This document shows, in pieces, positions 17,143 to 25,129 of a stretch of 27,682 bases of DNA. Every line of letters starts with the position of its first letter. Within the stretch, counting starts at the first letter, position 1. The position numbers and the translations under genes were made by a program. The stretch is from NCBI GenBank assembly GCA_051962095.1, contig JBQCCP010000025.1, forward strand, positions 1 to 27,682. Reading direction: 5' to 3'. The notes beneath the pieces are model-generated. The model was not told where the DNA came from and searched no databases. It saw only the letters and a program-made list of their open reading frames with translations. Source of the DNA: 66-474 sp051962095 (lineage in GTDB: Bacteria > Pseudomonadota > Gammaproteobacteria > Xanthomonadales > Rhodanobacteraceae).

Positions 17143-18108
17143 TCAGGCTTCCGCAAACGGAAAAGCCAGCACGTCGCGGATATCGTCGGTGCCGAACAAG
17201 TGCATCAGCAGGCGATCGACGCCCAACGCCACGCCCGCGCAATCGGGCAACTCGTCGAGTACCGCCAGAAGGTTTTCGTCGATCGGCAGTTCGCGCTGAC
17301 CGCGGGCGCGGCGTCGCGCGTTGTCGTGCAGGAAGCGCACGCGTTGCTCGGCCGCATCGTTCAACTCATGGTAGCCGTTGGCCAGTTCATGCCGGCCAAG
17401 GTACAGCTCGAAACGCTCCGCGACGGGCGGATGGCCGGGGCGGATCTTCGCGAGCGAGCATTGCGACGCCGGAAAGTCGTACAACACGGTGATGCCGTCG
17501 CCGGGCAACGCTAGTTGCAGGCAGTGCGTGATCAGGAGATCCAGCCAGTCATCGCGGGTAAGGCCCTCCGGATCGATGCGGAATGCCGCAAGTGGTTCGC
17601 GCAACGCCTGCTCCTCGGCCGCGAAGGGATCGATCCGCAAGCCGTCACGGAACCAGTCGCGGTAGCTCGTGATCTTCACATCCGCATCGCGCCCCACCAG
17701 CGCCAGCGCGGCACGCACGAATTGCGCGCATTCCAGCATCAGGCGGCGATGGTCGAACCCGACGCGATACCACTCCAGCATCGTGAATTCCGGGTTGTGC
17801 GAGGACCCCGCTTCGCCGTTGCGGAACACGCGTCCGAGTTCGTAGCAGTCGCCGAAGCCCGCCGCCAGCAAGCGCTTCAACGGATATTCGGGCGAGGTGC
17901 GCAGGAAGCGCTCGCGCGCACCGCCGCCCACCGGTCCGGCGAACATCGTGGCGAATCCTTCGATGTTGGGCTCGGTATTGCCGGCCGCCGACAGGATCGG
18001 CGTCTCGACTTCGGTCACCCCACGGTCAGCGAAGAATTCGCGGATCAGCGCATTGAGGCGTGCGCGCGTCCGCAGCGTCGCCTGCCGGTTGCGCATGTCA
18101 CGCGCCAT
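17143..18108 (-). CDS. epmA: Elongation factor P--(R)-beta-lysine ligase
   Basis: This 321-residue enzyme is a class II lysyl-tRNA synthetase paralogue lacking the anticodon-binding domain. It attaches beta-lysine to a lysine of elongation factor P, which helps ribosomes through polyproline stretches. Motif 2 (FRNGEAGSSHNPEFTMLEWYR), ELANGYHELNDAAEQ, and motif 3 (GVALGVDRLLM) are clear and align with E. coli EpmA (325 residues). ATG 18108 overlaps the ligA end by 11 bases. A second in-frame ATG at 18096 lies one base after the ligA stop and is an equally possible start; neither has an obvious ribosome binding site. The partner genes efp and epmB are not in the window. Confidence 0.94.
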   Translation of the reverse strand: MARDMRNRQATLRTRARLNALIREFFADRGVTEVETPILSAAGNTEPNIEGFATMFAGPVGGGARERFLRTSPEYPLKRLLAAGFGDCYELGRVFRNGEAGSSHNPEFTMLEWYRVGFDHRRLMLECAQFVRAALALVGRDADVKITSYRDWFRDGLRIDPFAAEEQALREPLAAFRIDPEGLTRDDWLDLLITHCLQLALPGDGITVLYDFPASQCSLAKIRPGHPPVAERFELYLGRHELANGYHELNDAAEQRVRFLHDNARRRARGQRELPIDENLLAVLDELPDCAGVALGVDRLLMHLFGTDDIRDVLAFPFAEA

Positions 18109-20200
18109 GCGCTTGCAGGAAATCGAGCAGCTTCGCTGCGTCCCAGATTGCCACGCCCAGCGCCTCGGCCTTTTCGAGTTTGGACCCAGCGGCTTCGCCC
18201 GCCACCACGAACGACGTCTTCTTCGACACGGAGCCCGCGACCTTGGCGCCCAGCGCTTCGAGCTTGTCCTTGGCCTCGTCGCGGGTCAGCGACGCGAGGC
18301 TGCCGGTGAGCACGACGGTTTGCCCGGCCAGCGGACCCTCCGTCTTGCGCTGCGGCGCGGATTCCTTCCAGTGTACGCCCGCCTTGCGCAACGCGGCGAT
18401 CACTTCGCGATTGCGCGGCTCGGCGAAGAACGCCGCGATGTGCCCGGCCATGATCGGGCCGACGTCGCTGACTTCAGTGAGGTCGGCTTCGCTGGCGCGC
18501 ACCAGCGCATCCAGCGATCCGAAATGCCGCGCCAGCGTCTTGGCCGTTGCCTCGCCGACGTCGGGAATGCCGAGCGCGTACAGAAAGCGTTCCAGCGTGG
18601 TGGACTTGCTGGCTGCGATCGCGTCGACCAGGTTTTCCGCCCACTTGCTGGCAATCTTGCCGGCCTTCACCGTTTCGGGAACGATTCCGTCGCGTTCTTC
18701 CGCGCGACGTTTCATCGCCAGCAGGTCGTCCACCGTCAATTTGTAGAGATCGGCGGACGAATGCAGGTAATCGAATGCGATCAGGTCCTCGATGTAGCGT
18801 TCGCCCAGGCCGTCGATGTCGATTGCGCGGCGCGACGCGAAATGCACGACGGACTCCTTGCGCTGCGAGGCACACACCAGTCCGCCCGTGCAGCGGGCCA
18901 CGACTTCGCCTTCTTCGCGGACGATCGCCGAACCGCAGACCGGGCAATGCGACGGCATGCGCCAGGGTTTGGTGCCGGCCGGGCGGCGTTCGAGGTTCAC
19001 CCGCACCACTTCCGGTATCACGTCGCCCGCGCGCCGCACGATCACGGTGTCGCCGGCGCGCACATCGAGCCGCGCGACCTGGTCCATGTTGTGCAGCGTC
19101 GCCTTGGTGACGGTGACGCCGCCGACCTGCACCGGTTGCATCACCGCGAACGGCGTGGCCGCGCCGGTGCGGCCGATGTTGATCTCGATCGATTCGACGA
19201 TGGTGTTCTTTTCCTGCGCCGGGTACTTGTGCGCGAGCGCCCATCGCGGCGCGCGCGAGACGTAGCCCATTTCGTTCTGCTGGTCGTAGCGATCCAGCTT
19301 GTAGACGACGCCGTCGATGTCATACGGCAGCGCGTCGCGTTGCCCGCCCATCCTTCGGTAGTAATCGAGCAAGCCGTCCAGGCCTTGCGCGCGTTCGACC
19401 TGCGGGCTCACCGGAAAGCCCCATTCGCGCAGCCGGTCCAGCGTTGCCAGATGCGTGTCCGGCAAACGTCCGTCGCGTACCTCGCCGATCGCATAGGCAT
19501 AGAACGCCAGCGGACGCGAAGCGGTGATGGCCGGATCGAGTTGCCGCAGTGAACCCGCCGCGCCGTTGCGAGGATTGGCGAGCGTGCGTTCGCCGCGCTG
19601 GCGCGCACGCTCGTTGAAGACGTTGAACGCGGCCCTGGGCATGTACACCTCGCCGCGCACTTCCAGCACGCCCGGCCAGCCCTTGCCGCGCAACTTCAGC
19701 GGAATCGCCTTGACTGTGCGAAGGTTCGCGGTGACATCCTCGCCCACCGCGCCGTCGCCGCGGGTCGCGCCCTGCACGAAGGCGCCATCCTCATAGCGCA
19801 GGCTGATCGCCAGGCCGTCGAGCTTGGGCTCGGCGGAGAACACCATATCGTTTTCGGAGCGTCCCAATGTCTGCGCGATCCGGCGCACGAATGCCGCCGC
19901 TTCCTCGTCGCTGAAGGCATTGGACAGCGACAGCATCGGCAGCGCGTGGGCCACTTCCGCAAAGCCGCCGCTGGCCCGCGCACCGACATGCCGGGTCGGC
20001 GAATCGGGCGCCGCCAATTCCGGATGCTCGGCTTCCAGCGCCTCCAGCTCGCGCATCAGGCGGTCGTATTCCGCATCCGGAATCGAGGGATCGTCCAGCA
20101 CGTAATAGCGGTAGTTCGCGTCGTCGAGCTGGCGGCGCAGTGCCGCGCCGCGTTCGCGCGGGGCGGCGGCGGAGGGAGCGTTTTCGGATGATCTGGCCAT
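18098..20200 (-). CDS. ligA: NAD-dependent DNA ligase
   Basis: This 700-residue essential ligase seals nicks using NAD+. In order it shows the Ia domain with NYRYYVLDDP, which binds the nicotinamide moiety. The adenylation motif AEPKLDGLA follows, with Lys126. Next come the OB fold, a zinc finger of CX2CX14CX5C spacing (CPVCG to LVCASQ), helix-hairpin-helix repeats, and a C-terminal BRCT domain starting at GQTVVLTGSLASL. Length is slightly above the E. coli enzyme (671). The frame is open for 115 codons further upstream, but that stretch is non-coding repeat DNA; ATG 20200 precedes the first homologous residues. The ribosome binding site is weak. Confidence 0.97.
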   Translation of the reverse strand: MARSSENAPSAAAPRERGAALRRQLDDANYRYYVLDDPSIPDAEYDRLMRELEALEAEHPELAAPDSPTRHVGARASGGFAEVAHALPMLSLSNAFSDEEAAAFVRRIAQTLGRSENDMVFSAEPKLDGLAISLRYEDGAFVQGATRGDGAVGEDVTANLRTVKAIPLKLRGKGWPGVLEVRGEVYMPRAAFNVFNERARQRGERTLANPRNGAAGSLRQLDPAITASRPLAFYAYAIGEVRDGRLPDTHLATLDRLREWGFPVSPQVERAQGLDGLLDYYRRMGGQRDALPYDIDGVVYKLDRYDQQNEMGYVSRAPRWALAHKYPAQEKNTIVESIEINIGRTGAATPFAVMQPVQVGGVTVTKATLHNMDQVARLDVRAGDTVIVRRAGDVIPEVVRVNLERRPAGTKPWRMPSHCPVCGSAIVREEGEVVARCTGGLVCASQRKESVVHFASRRAIDIDGLGERYIEDLIAFDYLHSSADLYKLTVDDLLAMKRRAEERDGIVPETVKAGKIASKWAENLVDAIAASKSTTLERFLYALGIPDVGEATAKTLARHFGSLDALVRASEADLTEVSDVGPIMAGHIAAFFAEPRNREVIAALRKAGVHWKESAPQRKTEGPLAGQTVVLTGSLASLTRDEAKDKLEALGAKVAGSVSKKTSFVVAGEAAGSKLEKAEALGVAIWDAAKLLDFLQAHGA

Positions 20201-20230
20201 GCCTGCTGGTTTGCTCAATGCATCGCGCAA

Positions 20231-20236
20231 AGTGTA
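20231..20236 (-). promoter_or_regulatory. Candidate -10 element of the ligA promoter
   Basis: On the minus strand TACACT (four of six to TATAAT) lies 31 bases upstream of the ligA ATG, followed by an A/T-containing start region. No strong -35 hexamer is seen at 16-18 bases. Transcription starting near 20224 would give a short leader. Confidence 0.3.
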
Positions 20237-20314
20237 ACCACCCCGCCGTTCGACCCGGCCGGGGGTTCCCGCAACTGATTTCACCGGCGAAAGGTACTTG
20301 AAAGATTGTCGTTG

Positions 20315-20450
20315 CATTATCGGTGCCGGGTGAGGTGCGGTCCCTCTTTGTCGTGGGCAGTTTCGGGGCAACCCTCGTGCTACCGACCTGTTCATGTGCT
20401 CACCCGCGTGTCCGGCCTGCGTCGAACCCCTCCCCGGTGACGCAGGCCGG
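20315..20450 (+). ncRNA. Candidate structured RNA upstream of ligA
   Basis: Two strong inverted repeats lie in tandem. CGGGTGAG (20327-20334) pairs perfectly with CTCACCCG (20399-20406), enclosing a region with a possible GGTC/GACC helix and a GGG-GCAA-CCC hairpin with a GNRA-type loop (20365-20374). Next, a perfect 12-bp stem joins 20412-20423 to 20439-20450 across a 15-base loop. CATTAT at 20315-20320 could be a -10 box placing a transcript start at the base of the first stem. I recognise no known RNA family; the orientation is assumed. No T run follows the last stem. It could also be DNA-level repeat structure. Confidence 0.3.
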
Positions 20451-20459
20451 AAACGCCTC

Positions 20460-20574
20460 ATTTGTGCGATCGTCCATGATCGCTGAATCCCGTATCCCCT
20501 CAGTAGCCGAACCACGCGTGCTTCGTGGCAGTCCAGAACGGCCATCCCTGGCCTGACTTTCCGCGAACAGCCGC
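20460..20574. repeat. Copy 1 of a repeat of about 110 bp flanking the MFS gene
   Basis: It begins with ATTTNTGCGATCGTCC containing the hairpin GCGATC-GTCCAT-GATCGC (20466-20483). After about 47 poorly conserved bases comes a 33-base block (20530-20562) identical to copy 2, with the palindrome GGCCA-TCCC-TGGCC. It ends with an AACAGCCGC stretch. Copy 2 lies at 22061-22173 in the same orientation. Two hairpins at constant spacing suggest a dispersed REP- or BIME-like element. Confidence 0.75.
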
Positions 20575-20642
20575 TTCGAATGCTGCCGCCCAGTTAAGCT
20601 AGGCGATTCTTTTGTTCACGTCGGGCCACTCGACCTCTTTTG
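20575..20642. other. Leader region of the MFS gene
   Basis: These 68 bases between repeat copy 1 and the MFS start should hold the proximal promoter or leader of the MFS gene. The piece GTTAAGCTAGGCGATTCTTTTG is the only AT-richer part. I see no clear sigma-70 pair and no good ribosome binding site before the ATG. Together with the ligA promoter region, the candidate structured RNA and repeat copy 1, it accounts for the 442-base gene-free gap at 20201-20642. Confidence 0.3.
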
Positions 20643-22061
20643 ATGTCCGAAGCGAGTTCCTCCGCCGGGATCGTGCGCATGCGCGGCCTGATCTGGCTGG
20701 TCGCGGCCGCGTTCTTCATGCAGACGCTGGACTCGACCATCGTCAACACGGCGGTGCCGAGCATCGCGGATGCGTTGGCGGTGCCGCCGATCGCGCTGAA
20801 GACCGCCCTGACCAGCTACGTGCTGACGCTGGCGATCTGCATTCCCGCGAGCGCGTGGCTGTCGGACCGCTTCGGCACCCGGCGGGTGTTCGCCGCGTCG
20901 ATCCTGATCTTCACGCTGGGTTCACTGGCCTGCGGCGTGTCGCAGAACCTCGCCCAACTGGTGGCGTCGCGCGTGCTGCAGGGCATCGGCGGCGCGCTGC
21001 TGATGCCGATCGGGCGCTACGTGCTGGTGCGCGCGTTCGGTCCCAAGGATTTCGTGGCCGCGATGAGCACCGCCGGCATTCCCGGCCTGCTCGGCCCGGT
21101 GCTGGGGCCGCTGCTGGGCGGCGTGCTTTCGCAATACGCGTCGTGGCGATGGATCTTCCTGGTGAACGTGCCGGTGGGACTGGTCGGGCTCTGGCTCAAC
21201 CGCACGCAGATGCCGGATTTCCGCGGCGAGCGCCGACCGTTCGACTGGATCGGCTTCGCGCTGTTCGCGTTCGCGTCGGGCATGCTGCTGACCGCGGCGG
21301 AAACCGCGGGTGACCAGGACTACCGGCGTGCCGGCATCGCCGCGCTCGTCGGCGTGGCGTGCGCCTACGCCTATTGGCGCTACAGCCGCCGCGCCCGCCA
21401 TCCGGTGGCCGACCTCACGCTGCTGAAGGTGCGCAGTTTCACCATCGCACTGGGCGGCGGGATGTGCACGCGGCTCGGCACGGCCGGCCTTTCGTTCGTG
21501 CTGATGCTGTTCCTGCAGGTCGGTTGTGGCTGGTCGCCCACCGCGGCGGGTCTGATGATCGTGCCGCAGGCCATCGCGATGGTGCTGATGAAATTCCTGA
21601 TCGACCGGATCCTGAAGCGGCACGGCTACCGCCGCGCGCTGTTCGTGAACACCGCGCTCGCAACCGCGCTGCTGGCATGCTTCGCGCTGTTCAACGCGAC
21701 GACGCCGTGGTGGGTGATCGCGCTGCTGATGTTCGCGTACGGATTCGTGATGAGCCTGCAGTACACCGCGATGAACACGCTGGCCTTCGTGGACCTGCCG
21801 CCGGAACGGGCGGCGCAGGCGTCGTCGCTGACATCCGCGACGCAGTACCTCGTGATCAGCTTCGGGATCGCGTTCTCGTCATGGCTGTTCGCGCTATTCC
21901 TCGGCGACAACCACCGCGACCCCGCCGCCTACGTGCACGGCTTCCGCGTAGCGGTGCTGGTGATGGCGGTGCTGCCGCTGGTCGCGGTATACGTATTCAC
22001 GCGGCTGCGCCACGACCGGCCGTTGCGGCGACCGGTCACCACGCCTGAGACGGCGGCTTGA
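20643..22061 (+). CDS. MFS drug efflux transporter, DHA2 (EmrB/QacA) family
   Basis: This 472-residue inner-membrane protein is a proton-driven exporter with about 14 predicted membrane segments. The DHA2 motif LDSTIVNTAVPSIA is at about residues 29-42. The loop motif SDRFGTRRVF lies between TM2 and TM3, and the antiporter motif region GPVLGPLLGG is in TM5. It resembles MdtD/EmrB-type pumps; the substrate is unknown. No membrane-fusion (EmrA-like) partner gene or regulator is adjacent. ATG 20643 is taken over the in-frame TTG at 20640. The gene is flanked on both sides by copies of the same repeat of about 110 bp, and copy 2 begins at its stop codon. Confidence 0.92.
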   Translation: MSEASSSAGIVRMRGLIWLVAAAFFMQTLDSTIVNTAVPSIADALAVPPIALKTALTSYVLTLAICIPASAWLSDRFGTRRVFAASILIFTLGSLACGVSQNLAQLVASRVLQGIGGALLMPIGRYVLVRAFGPKDFVAAMSTAGIPGLLGPVLGPLLGGVLSQYASWRWIFLVNVPVGLVGLWLNRTQMPDFRGERRPFDWIGFALFAFASGMLLTAAETAGDQDYRRAGIAALVGVACAYAYWRYSRRARHPVADLTLLKVRSFTIALGGGMCTRLGTAGLSFVLMLFLQVGCGWSPTAAGLMIVPQAIAMVLMKFLIDRILKRHGYRRALFVNTALATALLACFALFNATTPWWVIALLMFAYGFVMSLQYTAMNTLAFVDLPPERAAQASSLTSATQYLVISFGIAFSSWLFALFLGDNHRDPAAYVHGFRVAVLVMAVLPLVAVYVFTRLRHDRPLRRPVTTPETAA

Positions 22062-22173
22062 TTTTTGCGATCGTCCCTGACCGCTGCTTCTCCGAACACC
22101 TCGCGAGACGTCACCTCACCGGGCCTGCAAGTCCAGAACGGCCATCCCTGGCCTGACTTTCCACAACAGCCGC
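22061..22173. repeat. Copy 2 of the repeat of about 110 bp flanking the MFS gene
   Basis: The first hairpin is GCGATC-GTCCCT-GACCGC (22067-22084), with one G-T-type mismatch compared with copy 1. The 33-base identical block lies at 22130-22162 with the palindrome GGCCA-TCCC-TGGCC, followed by ACAACAGCCGC. Spacing between first hairpin and block is 63 bases, against 64 in copy 1. The element fills most of the 172-base gap before the antiporter gene and may double as a transcript-end structure for the MFS gene. Confidence 0.75.
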
Positions 22174-22233
22174 CCTGCCCTTGAGCGGCGGTCAAACAGC
22201 GCACCCGCCCGCATCGTCATGTAGCATCGCGCG

Positions 22234-23421
22234 ATGGGCGACACCACCGCGATCCTGCTGGAAGTCTTCATCATCTTCGCCGCGGCGCAGGTGGGCGGTG
22301 CGCTCGCGCGGTGGGTGCGCCTTCCCGACGTGGTCGGCCAGATCGTCGCGGGCTGCATCGTGGGGCCGTCGATGTTCGAATGGATCACGCCTTCCGAACC
22401 GCTGGAAGTGCTGTCGGAAATCGGCGTGGTACTGCTGCTGTTCGCGGTGGGACTGGAGACGCGGCTGGATGACGTGAAACGCGTGGGCGGCAGCGCCTTC
22501 GCGGTGGGCGTGATCGGCGTGATCGTGCCGTTCGTGTGCGGCACGTTCTGGGCGCATTCGATCGGGCCCGATTGGCCACGCTCGCTGTTCGTCGCCGCGG
22601 CGTTCGTCGCGACTTCCGCGGGCATCACCGCCAGCGTGCTGAAACAGATGGGCGTGCTGCGCCGCACCGAAAGCCGCGTGATCCTGGGCGCGGCGGTGAT
22701 CGACGACATCCTCGCGATGCTGCTGCTGGGCGTGGTGGTCGCGATCCAGGCCGGTGGTTCGCTGCGCGTCGGGCGCCTGGCCGTCGTGGCGGGCGAAGCG
22801 ATCGGCTTCGTGCTGGTGGTCGGCTGGCTGGGCACGCTGATGATGCGGCGCGGCGCCAAATGGCTGGAACGCGCGCGCGATCCGATGTCGCCACTGCTGA
22901 TCGTGCTCGTGCTATGCCTTGGCCTCGCATGGGTCGCGACGCGCTTCGGACTGGCCGCGATCATCGGCGCGTTCCTCGCCGGCATGATCGCCTCCGAGAC
23001 GCGCCAGCGCGTGCAACTGGAAGATCAGATGCGACCGTTGCTCGCCTTGCTGACGCCGTTCTTCTTCGTGCTGACCGGCGCCAAGGTCGAGCTCGCGACG
23101 CTCGCGAGCCGCGAGGCGCTGGGCTGGCTGCTGGTCGCGACCCTGCTCGCGCTCGGCACCAAGCTGGTGGGCGGCTGGCTGGGCGCGTTGCGCCTGGGCG
23201 CGCGCAGCGCGTTGATCGTGGGCGTCGGGATGATGCCGCGCGGCGAGGTCGGCATCGTGGTCGCCGCGCTGGGCCTGTCCGCCGGCGTATTCGGCCAGCA
23301 ACTGTACGCGGTGATCATCGCGATGAGCCTGCTGACCTCGGTGATCGCGCCCCCGTTCCTGGCGATGTTGCTGAAGCCGCGCGACGCCGGCGGCGCCGTG
23401 GACCAGGAACCAGCCTCGTAG
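22234..23421 (+). CDS. Cation:proton antiporter, CPA2 family
   Basis: This 395-residue inner-membrane protein has about 12 hydrophobic segments and belongs to the Na+/H+ exchanger domain family (CPA2). Diagnostic stretches are LPDVVGQIVAGCIVGP in the first part, the paired aspartates of AAVIDDILAMLLLG, which form the ion site, FGLAAIIGAFLAGMI, and GMMPRGEVGIVVA. It exchanges Na+ or K+ for protons. It lacks the C-terminal RCK/TrkA-N domain of KefB and KefC, so it is the simple antiporter form without that nucleotide-gated control. The ATG at 22234 has no strong ribosome binding site. It ends nine bases before the convergent response regulator stop. Confidence 0.92.
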   Translation: MGDTTAILLEVFIIFAAAQVGGALARWVRLPDVVGQIVAGCIVGPSMFEWITPSEPLEVLSEIGVVLLLFAVGLETRLDDVKRVGGSAFAVGVIGVIVPFVCGTFWAHSIGPDWPRSLFVAAAFVATSAGITASVLKQMGVLRRTESRVILGAAVIDDILAMLLLGVVVAIQAGGSLRVGRLAVVAGEAIGFVLVVGWLGTLMMRRGAKWLERARDPMSPLLIVLVLCLGLAWVATRFGLAAIIGAFLAGMIASETRQRVQLEDQMRPLLALLTPFFFVLTGAKVELATLASREALGWLLVATLLALGTKLVGGWLGALRLGARSALIVGVGMMPRGEVGIVVAALGLSAGVFGQQLYAVIIAMSLLTSVIAPPFLAMLLKPRDAGGAVDQEPAS

Positions 23422-23430
23422 AAGTTCGCG

Positions 23431-23823
23431 CTACGCGCGCGCGGCGACGTCCGGCGCAAGCGCCGCCTGCAGCGCTTGCCCGAGATCGTGCATCCGGTAG
23501 GGCTTCTGCAGCGTCGGGCGATCGCGCAGCGCCTCGGGAAGACGGTCGGCGCCGTAGCCGGTTGCGAACACGAACGGAATGCCGCGCGCCGCGATCGCTT
23601 CGACGGCCGGATAACTGGATTCACCGTCGAGATTGAGGTCCAGCAGCGCGACGTCGAATTCGAGCGCAGTGGCCTTGCCGATCGCGTCGTCCAGCCGCGT
23701 GGCGATGCCGGCCACCTCGCAGCCCATGTCTTCCAGCAGCAGCTCCAGCATCATCGCGACGCGCGACTCGTCCTCGACGATCAGGACGCGCTTGCCGTGC
23801 AGGGAATCTGGGGGATCGGTCAT
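23431..23823 (-). CDS. Single-domain response regulator
   Basis: This 130-residue protein consists of a receiver domain only. The acidic pair Glu17-Asp18 is in LIVEDE, the phosphoacceptor Asp62 in ALLDLNLDG, the switch threonine in FATGYG (about Thr88), and the lysine in LQKPY (Lys107). There is no output domain. The FATGYG motif and the overall type are those of receivers that partner HWE/HisKA_2 histidine kinases, many of which act as phosphate shuttles (family knowledge). The start at 23823 has GAGGAG about eight bases upstream; 19 extra codons further up show no homology. No intact kinase gene is adjacent, but a possible kinase tail remnant lies just upstream. Confidence 0.9.
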   Translation of the reverse strand: MTDPPDSLHGKRVLIVEDESRVAMMLELLLEDMGCEVAGIATRLDDAIGKATALEFDVALLDLNLDGESSYPAVEAIAARGIPFVFATGYGADRLPEALRDRPTLQKPYRMHDLGQALQAALAPDVAARA

Positions 23824-23884
23824 GCTTGTGCCTCCTCGGTTGCGGCGTCTGCACACGGCGGGATTCACGCCGGCGTGCAATGCC

Positions 23885-24019
23885 CTCGGCCGGCGGCGCC
23901 GCCAGCGTGAACGTCAAACCGGTCGCGGGATACGCAAGGCGGATTTCGCTGGCCAGGAAACCCGGCAGCGCTCCCGCAAGCGGATAATCACGAGTGTCGC
24001 TGGAGGGAATCGCGCTCAT
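23885..24019 (-). pseudogene. Possible remnant of a histidine kinase C-terminus (HWE/HisKA_2 type)
   Basis: A short minus-strand frame reads PGFLASEIRLAYPATGLTF and then TLAAPPAE. This resembles the extreme C-terminus of HWE-type kinases, where an ATPase domain ends in a pattern like VRLDY.P.GL.F.L.AP. Only about 28 residues fit. Upstream the frame is blocked by a stop at 24047-24049, and no kinase core follows before lpxK. It sits directly ahead of a receiver of the type that partners such kinases and in the same direction, so a deleted kinase-regulator pair is a reasonable reading. The match is short and could be chance. Confidence 0.3.
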
Positions 24020-24104
24020 GGAGCGTCCACTTCCGCGGCGTCCCCCTCACGCGCGCCGGACCACCAACGCTAGCACGATCGCGACGGGATTGCCCACCGC
24101 GCCT

Positions 24105-25091
24105 TCAACGGCGCAACCGCGCCACGACGGCGTCGAAGAACGGTTCCGGCAATTCGGCGGTCACCGGCACGCTCCACCAGTTTGCTTGTGCGAACGCGCG
24201 GCACTTCACGGCGTCCTTTTCGGTCATCAGCACCGGCAGGCCATCACCGAAATCGAGATCGGCCGGCGTGTAACGGTGATGGTCGGCGAACGGGTGCGCG
24301 ATCACGTCGATACCCGCGGCGCGCAGCGCATCGAAGAACCGAGGCGGATGCCCGATGCCCGCGACCCCGTGGACGCGCGTGCCCGCGAAGCTTGCCAGCG
24401 ACCGATCCAAATCGTCGCGCAGGTTGCGAGCGATGTCACCGTGCAGGCGCAGGGGAATCGCTGGGTTCGATGGATCCCCGCGCGTGGATGCATCAACATT
24501 GCACACCACGAAATCCACCTCATCCAGCCGCGCCGCGGGTTCGCGCAGCGGCCCGGCGGGCAGCAGGCGCCCGCTGCCCAGGCCGCGCGCGCCATCGACC
24601 ACGCAGATTTCTACGTCGCGCGCCAGTGCGTAATGCTGCAGCCCGTCATCGGCAATGATCACATCCACGCCCTCGCCCAAGAGCAGCATGGCCGCAGACG
24701 GACGGTCGGCCCCGATCGCCACCGGCGCACCGGTGCGCATGCGGATCAGTGCGGGTTCGTCGCCCACCACGGCGGAATCGGGCTGCGCATCGAGCAGCAT
24801 CGGTGCCCGCGCCGTGCCGCCGTAGCCGCGGCTGACCGCGCCGGGTTTGAAGCCGCGCGCGCGCAGGGCTTCCACCAACGCGATCGCCAGCGGCGTCTTG
24901 CCCGCGCCGCCAGCCACGATATTGCCGACCACCACGACCGGCACGGGGAGCTTTCGGGCACGCAGCCAGCCGCGGCGATACCACGCGCGCCGCATCCGCA
25001 CGACCAAGCCGTAGAGCGCCGCGAGCGGCAATGTCCACCATGGCGGCGGTCGGTCTTCGTACCAGCGTCGTTGCAGGGATTCTCCCGCCAC
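24105..25091 (-). CDS. lpxK: Tetraacyldisaccharide 4'-kinase
   Basis: This 328-residue enzyme phosphorylates the 4' position of the lipid A precursor at the inner face of the inner membrane. The N-terminal hydrophobic stretch WWTLPLAALYGLVVRMRR anchors it. The Walker A loop is GNIVAGGAGKTP (56-67), AVSRGYGG follows, and the conserved ADDGLQHYALARD carries the catalytic acidic region. Length matches E. coli LpxK (328). The start is a GTG at 25091, preceded by GGAGGT; a nearby ATG is in another frame. The gene follows msbA by 38 bases, the usual pairing. kdsB, commonly next in Xanthomonas, is not found downstream. Confidence 0.95.
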   Translation of the reverse strand: MAGESLQRRWYEDRPPPWWTLPLAALYGLVVRMRRAWYRRGWLRARKLPVPVVVVGNIVAGGAGKTPLAIALVEALRARGFKPGAVSRGYGGTARAPMLLDAQPDSAVVGDEPALIRMRTGAPVAIGADRPSAAMLLLGEGVDVIIADDGLQHYALARDVEICVVDGARGLGSGRLLPAGPLREPAARLDEVDFVVCNVDASTRGDPSNPAIPLRLHGDIARNLRDDLDRSLASFAGTRVHGVAGIGHPPRFFDALRAAGIDVIAHPFADHHRYTPADLDFGDGLPVLMTEKDAVKCRAFAQANWWSVPVTAELPEPFFDAVVARLRR

Positions 25092-25129
25092 CCTCCACCT
25101 CCATCACGGCCGCGTTCGCGGGCGCGAAG

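Noticed and set aside
17897..19552. 551-codon plus-strand open frame
   Set aside because: Antisense to ligA and part of epmA; composition of a shadow frame.
20201..20545. Upstream extension of ligA by 115 codons
   Set aside because: It crosses repeat copy 1 and the structured region. NAD ligase homology begins just after ATG 20200.
20460..22173. Repeat pair read as a CRISPR or as insertion-sequence ends
   Set aside because: There are only two direct copies, 1.6 kb apart, with no spacers, no transposase and no inverted orientation.
24047..24104. Short hydrophobic peptide GNPVAIVLALVVRRA after lpxK
   Set aside because: About 15 residues in a frame that overlaps the lpxK end; no start signal, probably chance.
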